64,000 bases of DNA from Thermococcus sp. M36 (GCF_012027355.1 NZ_SNUH01000001.1:186001-250000); one strand, 5' to 3'; positions 25,313 through 33,074 are shown, counted from the stretch's first letter. Numbers and translations are program-made. The notes: generated by a model from the sequence alone, not told the origin.

Positions 25313-25879
25313 ATGAGACGCCCGCAGTTGGTCGCTGGTGAGATTGCTCCCCTCGTCGTGTTCTCGGGGATATGCGCCGCGACTTACATCAACCGCTCCT
25401 GATGGAGCATCACGGAAAACGCCATCAGCGACCTCGGAAAGCTCGGCCTGCCCCACAACTGGGTTCTCAACATCCCGCTCATTGTGACGGCTCTTCTCGG
25501 GATTTATTACTCCCTGGGGCTCTTGGGCGAGATGAGGAACATCGTCGAAAAGCTCGGGGTCGGGGTTTTTGTCATTGGTCTCGCTTTCCTCGCGCTAATA
25601 GGCCTCTTCCCCAAAGGCACGCCCCTGCATTACACAGTGAGCTGGGGTTTCTTCCTCTTTGCGAGCTTTGGCTACCTGATAGCGGGATTAGGATTATGGC
25701 TGGAAGGCTGTAAGGGCATTGGAATCCTCACGGTCGCCCTGTTCCTCACAGAGGTTGTTCTAACTAAATGGGCCTTTGGAGCTTTCAGGGGCATTGCAAT
25801 ATCCGAGTTCATTGGCATATTCCCCATAGTGCTTTGGCACTACTCGGTGCTGTTCTCACTGCCCAAAAGTGCGCAGTAA
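25313..25879 (+). pseudogene. DUF998-like membrane protein interrupted by an in-frame TGA
   Basis: Reading from ATG 25313 gives MRRPQLVAGEIAPLVVFSGI, then CAATYINRS, a TGA at 25400-25402, and WSITENAISDLGKLGLPHNW followed by four or five membrane helices to LPKSAQ at 25879. The ENAISDLG signature after the first helix is typical of DUF998 membrane proteins, which have about 190 residues and six helices, as this would if the TGA were TGG (Trp). So this is a nonsense-mutated gene or a base-calling error. No selenocysteine machinery is known in Thermococcales. The start lacks a strong Shine-Dalgarno. Confidence 0.7.
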
Positions 25880-25919
25880 CGGTTTTTAGCCTCGTCGCCA
25901 ACTCTTTTCGGTGATGGAC

Positions 25920-26711
25920 ATGCTGGACATAGACCTCTCCGGGAAGCTGGCCTTCGCGACCGCCTCCAGCAAGGGCATAGGCTTCGGCGTCGCGAGGGTT
26001 CTTGCAAAAGCCGGCGCTGACGTTATACTCCTCTCGCGGAGCGCGGAGAACCTGGAGAAGGCAAAAGAGAAGATAAAGGCCGAGAGCGACGTGAACGTTG
26101 AATACATCGTCGCGGATCTGACAAAGCGCAAAGACCTTGAGAGAACCGTAAAAGAGCTTGAAAACATTGGTGAGCCGGATGTGTTCTTCTTCTCCACCGG
26201 CGGGCCGAAGCCGGGCTACTTCATGGAGATGGACATGGAGGACTGGGAAGGCGCGGTTAGACTGCTCCTTTACCCTGCGGTTTATCTCACCAGAGCCCTC
26301 GTTCCGGCAATGGAGCGGAAGGGCTTCGGAAGGATAGTCTACTCCACGAGTGTGGCCATAAAGGAGCCGATATCAAACATAGCCCTCAGCAACGTTGTGA
26401 GGATTTCAATGGCGGGCCTCGTAAGAACGCTTGCGAAGGAGCTCGGGCCGAAGGGCATAACCGTCAACGGCATAATGCCCGGAATAATAAGAACCGATAG
26501 GATGATACAGCTTGCAAAGGACAGGGCGGAGAGGGAAGGAAAAACCGTCGAGGAAGCCCTAGCCGACTACGCGAAGCCGATACCCCTTGGGAGGCTCGGC
26601 GAGCCCGAGGAGATAGGTTACCTCGTCGCTTTCCTCGCGAGCGACCTCGGAAGTTACATAAACGGCGCCATGATTCCAGTCGATGGTGGAAGGCTCAACT
26701 CGGTGTTTTAG
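25920..26711 (+). CDS. SDR-family oxidoreductase lacking the usual catalytic tyrosine
   Basis: 263 residues of the classical short-chain dehydrogenase fold: N-terminal ATASSKGIG in place of TGxxxGIG, VADLTKR, the STGGP stretch for NNAG, and the C-terminal PVDGGRLNSVF. Where SxnYxxxK is expected the sequence reads STSVAIKEPISNIALSNVVR, with Asn in place of Tyr and Arg in place of Lys. A known subgroup of beta-ketoacyl-reductase-like SDRs has lost this Tyr, so activity may differ or be absent. ATG 25920 stands four bases after GGTGAT. Its stop overlaps the convergent QueG-like gene by 4 bases. Confidence 0.85.
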   Translation: MLDIDLSGKLAFATASSKGIGFGVARVLAKAGADVILLSRSAENLEKAKEKIKAESDVNVEYIVADLTKRKDLERTVKELENIGEPDVFFFSTGGPKPGYFMEMDMEDWEGAVRLLLYPAVYLTRALVPAMERKGFGRIVYSTSVAIKEPISNIALSNVVRISMAGLVRTLAKELGPKGITVNGIMPGIIRTDRMIQLAKDRAEREGKTVEEALADYAKPIPLGRLGEPEEIGYLVAFLASDLGSYINGAMIPVDGGRLNSVF

Positions 26712-27682
26712 CCGATCTTTCCCTCTTTTTCTGCTATTTTCTCATAGGCTCTCTCTACCCTCTCATAGCTGCTTTTTGTGAACGTGCATTCCTTTATGCA
26801 GATTGAGCAGCCCAGGGTTCTTGAGAAGACAGCGGCACACTTCGTGTAGTCTATGTGGACTTCAGCCCCGTTCTCAAGAATCTTTGGATTTAGATAAATC
26901 GCCTCTGCAGGACAGGCCCTCACACAGGCATTGCAGTAGTTACAGAAGTCAGGAATCCACACGTACTCTTTCACGTTCTCATCCGTGTAAGGCAGCTCCA
27001 AATCGGTATAAACGGCGGCGATTCGTGCACTCGGCCCGTATTCGGGGGTTATCAAAAGCCCGTGCTTCCCGATGTAGCCAAGGCCTGCCTTCTGGGCCAG
27101 AAGCGGGAAGTTCGTGCTTCCCCCGATGGCAGGATCGGGTTGGGCGTTGAAGCCATTCTTTCTCAAAAACTCCGCTATCCTGTAAGCTGCCCTGGTGAGA
27201 CGGTAGTAGGTTCTCCACACTTCAATACCGGCCCCAACACCCGGGGCCTTTGAGATTTCACTCCTCCGCATCTCCATGAGGAGAACTATCGCATTCTCAA
27301 AGAGCACCGTCCTGTTGGAGAAGACGAGCTCCGGAGTTAACCTCGTGTAGCCAAGCCTCGAAACGCCGAGGGACTCTGCATAGCTTTCAAGCTCCTCGAA
27401 GAACTCCGACGGAGCTTTCTTTTTGCCCTTCAGAGGGTTTCTCCTCACGCTCGCCACGCTCTTTCGGGTGTAGTATGCTGTTCCTATGAGGTACGGGAGG
27501 ACGAGAACCATCTTGAGTATGTGAATACCCGGCCTGCCGTAGAGGGCAACCACCTCAGGCACGAGCCGCCCCTCGGGGGAGTGAAGGGACTGCTCAAGGG
27601 CGGGCTTTTTATCGGTGAACTTCCTCACGTCGGGAAAGATTGTGTAGACAAACTTTCTGGCCAGCTTCGCCTTGAGGCCCAT
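26708..27682 (-). CDS. 4Fe-4S double-cluster reductase-like protein (epoxyqueuosine reductase QueG-related)
   Basis: 324 residues. The C-terminal third has CNYCNACVRACPAEAI and CSICIKECTF, the two cysteine sets of the QueG/reductive-dehalogenase-type ferredoxin domain. The N-terminal part contains a DUF1730-like region (VSRLGYTRLTPEL, IGGSTNFPLLAQKAGLGYIGKHGLLITPEYG). Bacterial QueG is a cobalamin-dependent epoxyqueuosine reductase; archaea make archaeosine instead, so the substrate here is unknown. ATG 27682 follows GGTGGTGGC, and residues upstream of it read poorly. It lies 56 bases downstream of the co-oriented PPC gene. Confidence 0.82.
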   Translation of the reverse strand: MGLKAKLARKFVYTIFPDVRKFTDKKPALEQSLHSPEGRLVPEVVALYGRPGIHILKMVLVLPYLIGTAYYTRKSVASVRRNPLKGKKKAPSEFFEELESYAESLGVSRLGYTRLTPELVFSNRTVLFENAIVLLMEMRRSEISKAPGVGAGIEVWRTYYRLTRAAYRIAEFLRKNGFNAQPDPAIGGSTNFPLLAQKAGLGYIGKHGLLITPEYGPSARIAAVYTDLELPYTDENVKEYVWIPDFCNYCNACVRACPAEAIYLNPKILENGAEVHIDYTKCAAVFSRTLGCSICIKECTFTKSSYERVERAYEKIAEKEGKIG

Positions 27683-27738
27683 GCCACCACCGAAAAGAGC
27701 TAGCCTGAAAAAATAAAAGGATGTTGTAACCACCTGGG

Positions 27739-28158
27739 TCAGTCTTCCGCATCCCACAACGCCAGCCCGTTCTCCTTCAGCTTCCTTTCTAGAGGCTCAC
27801 CCAAGAGTTCCTGAATGAACACCTCTGTGACAAAAACTTCGCCCTCGATAAGGTGTCCGCCGTAGACCATGCCGTCCGAATCACCGAGGGCGACGTGGAG
27901 GTGGGCAAAGGGCTTCCCGTCCTTGAGACTTATATTGCCGAGAAGGGAGACAAGCTCGTAGGTTCCCGTCAGCGTGATGATCTTATACTCACCGGCCTCC
28001 TCGTCAAAGTACCCTATCTTAGGGTTCCTCAGGCTACCAATCGCAGTGACCGTCCCTATGAGGACGTTGTTCTTTTCCGCGAACTCGTTTATGTAGCTGA
28101 GGAGCTCTCTCCCCTCGGGAACCCTGAACAGGAAGTTTCTACCCCGCGAGAACCTCAT
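27739..28158 (-). CDS. PPC (DUF296) domain protein
   Basis: 139 residues forming a single PPC/DUF296 domain: RNFLFRVPEGRELLSYI, VLIGTVTAIGSLRNPKIGYFD, and the conserved HLHVALGDSDGMVYGGHLIEG. In plants this domain is attached to AT-hooks; archaeal and bacterial stand-alone forms are trimers of unknown function, sometimes called DNA-binding. ATG 28158 follows GGTGATCTGC. The protein is cytoplasmic with no signal or membrane segment, and is likely co-transcribed with the QueG-like gene. Confidence 0.82.
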   Translation of the reverse strand: MRFSRGRNFLFRVPEGRELLSYINEFAEKNNVLIGTVTAIGSLRNPKIGYFDEEAGEYKIITLTGTYELVSLLGNISLKDGKPFAHLHVALGDSDGMVYGGHLIEGEVFVTEVFIQELLGEPLERKLKENGLALWDAED

Positions 28159-28214
28159 GCAGATCACCTAAAACCTAATAAGCGCCCCAGGATTTAACGG
28201 TTTGGGTGGGATGA

Positions 28215-28787
28215 ATGGATGTCAAGAATGCTATCGTGAGTATGTTCCCTGAAATACCAGAGCTGGGGGAGATCGACTTTTCCCAGTACTCCACATCATA
28301 CGGGCCCATACTAACAAAGTTCGCTGAGAGTGGGAAAAGTGGCCTGAGGGCGTTTGAAGAGTTCGTCATCGCAAACGGTGGCACAAAGGCGGACGTCGGA
28401 AAATTCCTCATCTCGGTCTTTCAGTACCTGCTCATACACTACCGCCGTTTCAGGGACGAAAGCACCGAGGTTCCTATCTTCAAGCTGTTTCTCACTCTGA
28501 AAGGTTGGCTCAACGAGAACGGCTTCCAGAACGACTACCGGAGAATACTGCACTCCTTCGCTGGCTACATTGTGGACGTGGCCGAAAAGATAGCCAACAG
28601 GAGCGACTGCGATACTGGGGTAGCGTACATGAGGACCGCCTATATGCTGGCCCTCGAAGCGGAAGAGGCCTTTGAAGAGGAGTACTTCAGCGAGCTCAGA
28701 GAAAAAGCCGGAGAGATGCTGAAGGCGTTCTATGAAAAGTGCGGGATTAAAGGGGAAATGCCAGAAAAGAGGGAGAGGAACTGCTAG
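28215..28787 (+). CDS. hypothetical helical protein
   Basis: Not recognised. The 190-residue product is rich in charged and aromatic residues, without signal peptide or membrane segments, and looks mainly alpha-helical (AVSYLLIHYRRF-like and YMLALEAEEAFEEEYFSEL stretches). Three cysteines are scattered and form no clear metal motif; it ends in EKRERNC. ATG 28215 follows GGGTGGG. It is divergent from the PPC gene and converges with the QueD-like gene with a 4-base overlap. Confidence 0.75.
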   Translation: MDVKNAIVSMFPEIPELGEIDFSQYSTSYGPILTKFAESGKSGLRAFEEFVIANGGTKADVGKFLISVFQYLLIHYRRFRDESTEVPIFKLFLTLKGWLNENGFQNDYRRILHSFAGYIVDVAEKIANRSDCDTGVAYMRTAYMLALEAEEAFEEEYFSELREKAGEMLKAFYEKCGIKGEMPEKRERNC

Positions 28788-29248
28788 TTCTTTCTCTCTA
28801 GCGTTACCTCCGCGTAGCTCCTCGGATCCTCCCATATCTTCACCTTTATGCGCTTCACGTTGTCCCCGGCCTTCTCGGCTATCTTCTCGGCGAACCACTC
28901 CGCTATGTATTCAGCCGTAACGTTAGGCTTGTTGAGAACGACCGCCTCGTCCTCGGGAAGTTCGAGCCTCTTTCCGTTCTTCTCGATGATGAGCTTGCCG
29001 TCCCCCCTCTTAACGACCCACTTCTCGCTCACCAGAATCCTATGGTCGAGGAGCTTTATGAGCCTGCTGAGATGGTTGAAGTCGAATATCATGCCGCTCT
29101 CGTTGAGCTCGCCCCATATCTCGACGTCAACGTTGTAGGTGTGCCCGTGTATGCGGAGGCACTTGCTCTCGTAGGGAAGGGCCAGAAAGTGTGAGCTGTC
29201 AAAGTCCTTATGCCAGCCTATCTTTCTCTCGGAAAGTCTAAACGCCAT
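28784..29248 (-). CDS. 6-pyruvoyl-tetrahydropterin synthase / QueD family protein
   Basis: 154 residues with the T-fold PTPS signature: DFDSSHFL near residue 16 (zinc His), CLRIHGHTYNVDVEIWGE (Cys plus two zinc His), DFNHLSRLIKLLDHR and PTAEY-like VTAEYIAEWF. The Cys ahead of HGH is the catalytic residue of QueD and PTPS-type enzymes acting on dihydroneopterin triphosphate. In archaea it could serve preQ0/archaeosine synthesis (QueD) or pterin synthesis. ATG 29248 is chosen over an ATG three codons upstream for length only. It sits beside the divergent UPF0251 regulator. Confidence 0.87.
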   Translation of the reverse strand: MAFRLSERKIGWHKDFDSSHFLALPYESKCLRIHGHTYNVDVEIWGELNESGMIFDFNHLSRLIKLLDHRILVSEKWVVKRGDGKLIIEKNGKRLELPEDEAVVLNKPNVTAEYIAEWFAEKIAEKAGDNVKRIKVKIWEDPRSYAEVTLERKN

Positions 29249-29325
29249 TTTTCCCACCAGGTTAACTTGGGGTTAAAGGATTATAACCGTTACTGGAGGC
29301 GGAAAGCCTATAAAGTGAACTGTCG

Positions 29326-29339
29326 TTAGGGTATCCGAT
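29326..29339. promoter_or_regulatory. putative operator E: TTAGG-GTAT-CCGAT (autoregulatory position)
   Basis: A degenerate member of the TTAGG-N4-CCTAA family (two arm mismatches) five bases before the start codon of the UPF0251 regulator gene. It lies behind the TATA element CCTATAAAG (about 29308-29316), over the expected transcription start, as autorepression would need. Confidence 0.5.
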
Positions 29340-29343
29340 AACG

Positions 29344-29700
29344 ATGCCGATGGGAATGGGGCCGGGCAGGGGCCGTGGAAGGGGCAGAAGAAGAAAGATG
29401 AGGATGATAGGATTTATTCCCCAGGTTAGACATTTCTATCCCGCGCTGCCACCCGTTGGACAGCCTAAACCTCCGATTTTCATGACTTACGAGGAGTTCG
29501 AAGCGCTCAGACTGGTCGACCATGAAGGCTTAACGCAGGAAGAGGCCGGAAAGAGGATGGGCGTCTCTCGTGGCACTGTGTGGAGGGCACTGAGCTCCGC
29601 AAGGAAAAAAGTGGCCCAGATGCTGGTTGAAGGCAGGGAGCTTATCATCCTGCCGCAGGGCAACGAGGTTCCCAAAGGGATGGTTGAAGAGAAGCAGTGA
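29344..29700 (+). CDS. UPF0251 (DUF134) helix-turn-helix protein
   Basis: 118 residues. The N-terminus MPMGMGPGRGRGRGRRRKMR is RG-rich; then FIPQVRHFYPALPPVG, MTYEEFEALRLVDHEGLTQEE, and a sigma-70-region-4-like HTH: QEEAGKRMGVSRGTVWRALSSARKK (residues about 65-90). UPF0251 proteins are predicted DNA-binding proteins that often lie next to NifX-type and MinD-ferredoxin genes, as here. I infer that it is the regulator of the TTAGG-N4-CCTAA operators in this cluster. The message would be nearly leaderless: the TATA box is centred about 32 bases before the ATG. Confidence 0.85.
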   Translation: MPMGMGPGRGRGRGRRRKMRMIGFIPQVRHFYPALPPVGQPKPPIFMTYEEFEALRLVDHEGLTQEEAGKRMGVSRGTVWRALSSARKKVAQMLVEGRELIILPQGNEVPKGMVEEKQ

Positions 29701-29775
29701 GAAGGCCTACTGGCCGGATTAAACTCTTTTATTGGATTTCCTGGCGATTAGAGTCCCCTCAATGCTTTATTGTTT

Positions 29776-29789
29776 TTAGGCTTTCCTAA
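29776..29789. promoter_or_regulatory. putative operator D: TTAGG-CTTT-CCTAA, without a downstream gene
   Basis: A perfect inverted repeat placed after a TATA-like GCTTTATTG (about 29764-29772), the same geometry as operator C, and followed by the same AATTTCTG. No credible gene follows; the sequence runs into the AT-rich desert. It looks like a regulated promoter whose gene has been lost, or the promoter of a non-coding RNA. Confidence 0.6.
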
Positions 29790-30113
29790 TTTCTGTGTCA
29801 GATTTTATCTCTCAAATTTTTGGGTGAATCATTACCATGCAAAAAAGTAATTTATATTGGAATTTATAAAATTAAAATAATAATACTTACAGAAAGTTGA
29901 AATGAAAGCATTTTAATTTATTACGTATCTTAGAAATATAATGAAAGAATAAAAATACTATTTAAAGTATTAAAAAATCTGAAAAATCTACAACTGTAGA
30001 AAATAAATACTGGTAAAAAATATACATCCAGACATCAAACCGGGCGGTTAGATCTCCTATTAAGAAACATCACTGAAAGCCAAGATAGTCACTATAAGTC
30101 CCAGACAACACAA

Positions 30114-30143
30114 ACCAAAATTTGGTTACGAATAAAGGTGGTC
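30114..30143. repeat. diverged repeat, copy 1
   Basis: ACCAAAATTTGGTTACGAAT followed by AAAGGTGGT; the first 13 bases form a palindrome (ACCAAA-TTTGGT around one base). It matches the segment at 30859 with several mismatches. The meaning is unknown; this could be remnants of a mobile element end or a structured RNA. Confidence 0.45.
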
Positions 30144-30858
30144 ATTCTGAGTAGGCGTGAGAGGGCTACAGGCACTTATGAGTGGGACCAGGGGGCCCAG
30201 AAACAGAGGAACACGTGGCAGACACTAACAGGGGGACATTTACATTGGCACCACTTAAATGGCAGATATGACGGGCATGAGTCTGCCACGGCTACCTGTC
30301 TTGAATTGCCTATAACGGAGCTGATCCGCAAGAGTTTTATGCCCTCCATACAAGGGGAGCTCTAATAACTGCAGGGATCTTTTACCTCACCCAAATATTT
30401 GTTGCTTACTTTTAACATGTGTATTTTGTGGAACGCTCCTCAAAATGACCAACCCTGTACTTCCAAATTAGATATAAGGTACATTATATCCAAAGTTCAT
30501 GGACATGTTTGGGCATTAACATGAGACAGAGATAGATCGACCGATGAGTGCACTGTATAAGGAGGCATCGCCTACATGCTTAAAGCTTTGTTTTAGTTAA
30601 GGGCCACCCGTGCTATCTGAAAGTGTTGGAAGAGCCAAGAACTCTTCAATTTGTACCTCCAGCTTCGCTCCGAAACAAAGTTACAGCTGCCATGAGCTGA
30701 AAATAAAATGATCATGATGTACTTAGGAAAGATAATAGATAACACAACTAAATATCTATATAGCCGGACTATCCCTCCCAATCGGGCATGATGGTGTAAC
30801 TATGGACACCCTTCTTTCTGGATCAGGGATTTTTATCGATAAGATCGGGCTTCTACAG

Positions 30859-30888
30859 ACCAAAAATTGGTTACAATTAAAGGTAGTA
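30859..30888. repeat. diverged repeat, copy 2
   Basis: ACCAAAAATTGGTTACAATT followed by AAAGGTAGT, a diverged direct copy of the segment at 30114, 745 bases away and in the same orientation. Only about 30 bases align clearly. Confidence 0.45.
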
Positions 30889-31052
30889 TCAATTCCAGTC
30901 GGTGGAGACTACGGGTGAACTAGACTCAAGGACGGCATTGGTAGGGAACAAACTTCCTTCATCGGCATACGTCAACCACACATCTTACCACACCAGAAAT
31001 CATTGCGAAAATTACGCTAAGAAAAAGTTAAAAATCTGGATTTTTTAATATT

Positions 31053-31238
31053 TTAAAGAGTAATTTTTAAGCCATATAAATAAGAATCAAATTTATAATA
31101 AAGCTTTGGCATAAATAGAACTTGAATAAAAAGCATAAAAATCACTATGGTTAAACGTAGCAATCCGCCCAAAAATTTGAGAGACAAATCCGGCGAAGTG
31201 AGCAAAACAACAAAAACGATGTAGAGGATAAGAGGCAA
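31053..31238 (-). CDS. possible small membrane protein downstream of purB
   Basis: A 61-codon frame starting TTG at 31238, 12 bases after the purB stop, with a weak GAGG ten bases upstream. The product would be two or three hydrophobic helices (LILYIVFVVLLTS, LLRLTIVIFMLFIQVLFM) and a short basic end. AT-rich DNA readily yields such hydrophobic frames by chance, so I hold this lightly. Its position directly after purB on the same strand would allow co-transcription. Confidence 0.3.
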   Translation of the reverse strand: MPLILYIVFVVLLTSPDLSLKFLGGLLRLTIVIFMLFIQVLFMPKLYYKFDSYLYGLKITL

Positions 31239-31250
31239 GAAATTAAAGCC

Positions 31251-32606
31251 TCACAGCCCTTCTTTTCGCTCTTTCTCCTCTATATAGGCAATTACGTTAT
31301 CAACTATCTGCGGCGCGAGACCAATGTAGTTCTCCGGCTTTAGGTTCTCAAAGTCTTCCTCACTGAGGAACTTTCTGACCTCTTCACTTTCCTTTGCAAT
31401 CTCCATGAGGTCCCTCTTCTCGTAGAACGCCCTCATTGCCAGTCCTCTCACCAATTCATGCGCCTCCTGCCTTCCCATGCCTCTCTCAGCAAGCTTGAGC
31501 ATAAGCGGCTCGGCCATTATGAGGTTGTGAGTCATGTAGAGGTTCCTCTTAATGTTCTCCGGGAAGAACTCCAGCCCCAAGAGAACCTTCTTCATGCTCT
31601 TGAGCATCTCGTCAAGTAGAACAAAGCTCTCAGGAAGGATAACGCGCTCGACAGAGGAGTTCGTCAGATCCCTCTCGTGCCATAGGGGGTTGTTGAGCAG
31701 TGCAGGAATGACGTTGGAGTAGAGAACCCTCGCCAAGCCACTCACCTTCTCGCTCCGTATAGGGTTCCTCTTGTGGGGCATTGTCGAGGAGCCCACCTGC
31801 TTCTCTCCGAAGGGCTCGCTCACCTCGAGGATTTCAGTTCTCTGGAGGTTTCTGATTTCGAGGGCTATCTTGTCGAGGGTGGAAGCTATAAGCGCGAGAA
31901 CCATCATTAGTTCCGCGTAAACGTCGCGCTGGATTATCTGGCTGCTTATTCTGGCAGGCCTGAGACCGAGATCCTCCATTACAAGGCGCTGAATTTCGAG
32001 ACCCTTATCGCCGAAAGACGCCATTGTTCCAACTGCACCGCTTATCTGACCAACTAAAACCCTTTCCTTCAGCTCCCCTATCCTGTCTATGTGTCTCTGT
32101 ATCTCATCGAGCCAGAGGGCAAACTTCATGCCGTAGGTAGTAGGAACAGCATGTTGCCCATGGGTTCTCCCAATGCAGACCGTGTACTTGTGCTCCTCCG
32201 CAAGCTTCTTGAGGATTGAGCGGAGCTCCCTAAGATCCTTCTCGATTATCGCAATGGATTCCTTGATGAGAAGAGCGTTGGCGGTGTCTATTATGTCGTT
32301 TGAGGTGGCCCCAAGGTGGACATATTTGCCGTGCTCGCCGCAGACCTCACTTAGGGCTTTAACGACGGCCATTATGTCGTGGTGTATCTCGGCCTCTATC
32401 TCCTTGACGCGCTCAAGCTTGACCCAATTGGTGTTCGCCCTCTCGCTTATGACCCGGGCGCTCTCTTCTGGTATGTTACCAACCCTCGCATGTGCCCTCG
32501 CCAACGCTGCCTCAACGTCGAGGAGCTTCTGGAGCTTGTTCCCTTCGTCCCATACCTGACGCATCTCCTCGCTACCGTATCTGTAATCAATGGGATGAAC
32601 GGCCAT
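31251..32606 (-). CDS. purB: adenylosuccinate lyase
   Basis: 451 residues of the fumarase/aspartase superfamily. Visible are the N-terminal YRYGSEEM, LGATSNDIIDTA, the catalytic His region GRTHGQHAVPTTYG and the signature loop GSSTMPHKRNP with the catalytic Ser. It splits adenylosuccinate to AMP and fumarate and SAICAR to AICAR in purine synthesis, and would follow PurA encoded at 16897-17916. ATG 32606 follows GGTGATAAA. It ends beside the AT-rich desert, with at most a small membrane frame after it. Confidence 0.95.
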   Translation of the reverse strand: MAVHPIDYRYGSEEMRQVWDEGNKLQKLLDVEAALARAHARVGNIPEESARVISERANTNWVKLERVKEIEAEIHHDIMAVVKALSEVCGEHGKYVHLGATSNDIIDTANALLIKESIAIIEKDLRELRSILKKLAEEHKYTVCIGRTHGQHAVPTTYGMKFALWLDEIQRHIDRIGELKERVLVGQISGAVGTMASFGDKGLEIQRLVMEDLGLRPARISSQIIQRDVYAELMMVLALIASTLDKIALEIRNLQRTEILEVSEPFGEKQVGSSTMPHKRNPIRSEKVSGLARVLYSNVIPALLNNPLWHERDLTNSSVERVILPESFVLLDEMLKSMKKVLLGLEFFPENIKRNLYMTHNLIMAEPLMLKLAERGMGRQEAHELVRGLAMRAFYEKRDLMEIAKESEEVRKFLSEEDFENLKPENYIGLAPQIVDNVIAYIEEKERKEGL

Positions 32607-32798
32607 TTTATCACCAGATATATGGCAATTTCAAGCCATTAAAAGCTTTCGCTTGACATGGAGTTGTGAGAATGCTCCTCACCGCCCAATCAGTCAATGG
32701 AAATCTCAGAGTTGTCCAATAATGACAGAAAAAGACCGAAAAGTATTTAACTAAAATTCCACGATAGGCTAACGACAAAACTTCCGGAGGTGCCAGAA

Positions 32799-33074
32799 AT
32801 GGCTGAGGAGCACGTCGTCTACATCGGAAAGAAGCCGGTTATGAACTACGTCCTCGCCGTGATAACCCAGTTCAACGAGGGCGCTAAGGAGGTCAGCGTC
32901 AAGGCTCGCGGTAGGGCCATCAGCAGGGCCGTCGACGTCGCCGAGATCGTCAGGAACAGGTTCCTCCCAGAGGTCAGGGTCAAGGAGATCAGGATCGGTA
33001 CTGAGGAGCTCCCGACTGCCGATGGCAGGACCGCCAACACCTCGACCATCGAGATCATCCTTGAGAAGCCGTGA
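32799..33074 (+). CDS. alba: DNA/RNA-binding chromatin protein Alba
   Basis: 91 residues: [18 protein letters not shown] with the Lys of the DNA-binding face (GKKPVMNY), [22 protein letters not shown] and the C-terminal TSTIEIIL strand. Alba dimers coat DNA and RNA and are abundant chromatin proteins in Thermococcales. ATG 32799 follows GGAGGTG. A strong TATA-like AAAGTATTTAAC lies about 50 bases upstream, and codon choice is strongly biased to GAG, AAG, GTC and ATC, both consistent with high expression. Confidence 0.96.
   Translation: MAEEHVVYIGKKPVMNYVLAVITQFNEGAKEVSVKARGRAISRAVDVAEIVRNRFLPEVRVKEIRIGTEELPTADGRTANTSTIEIILEKP

Larger units (their letters stand above)
29790..31050. other. AT-rich gene desert, possible decayed insertion
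   Basis: About 1.25 kb with no convincing gene. The first 250 bases are extremely AT-rich (long runs of A/T with few G/C), in sharp contrast to the flanking GC-rich genes. The middle (30100-30560) is more mixed but all frames are broken; a 75-codon frame at 30138 has no Shine-Dalgarno and implausible composition. Two diverged copies of ACCAAAA(A/T)TTGGTTA plus a similar flank AATAAAGGTGG / AATTAAAGGTAG lie at 30114 and 30859. I see no tRNA, transposase remnant or CRISPR-type spacing. Confidence 0.6.

Noticed and set aside
25400-25402. Selenocysteine at the in-frame TGA of the DUF998 gene
   Set aside because: Thermococcales are not known to use selenocysteine, DUF998 has no Sec members that I know, and Trp is expected at this site.
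30138-30365. 75-codon open frame in the AT-rich desert
   Set aside because: No ribosome site, odd composition (many His, Thr, Gln) and no family resemblance; likely chance.
30114-30888. CRISPR array suggested by two similar 30-base repeats
   Set aside because: Only two diverged copies, 745 bases apart, without regular spacers.
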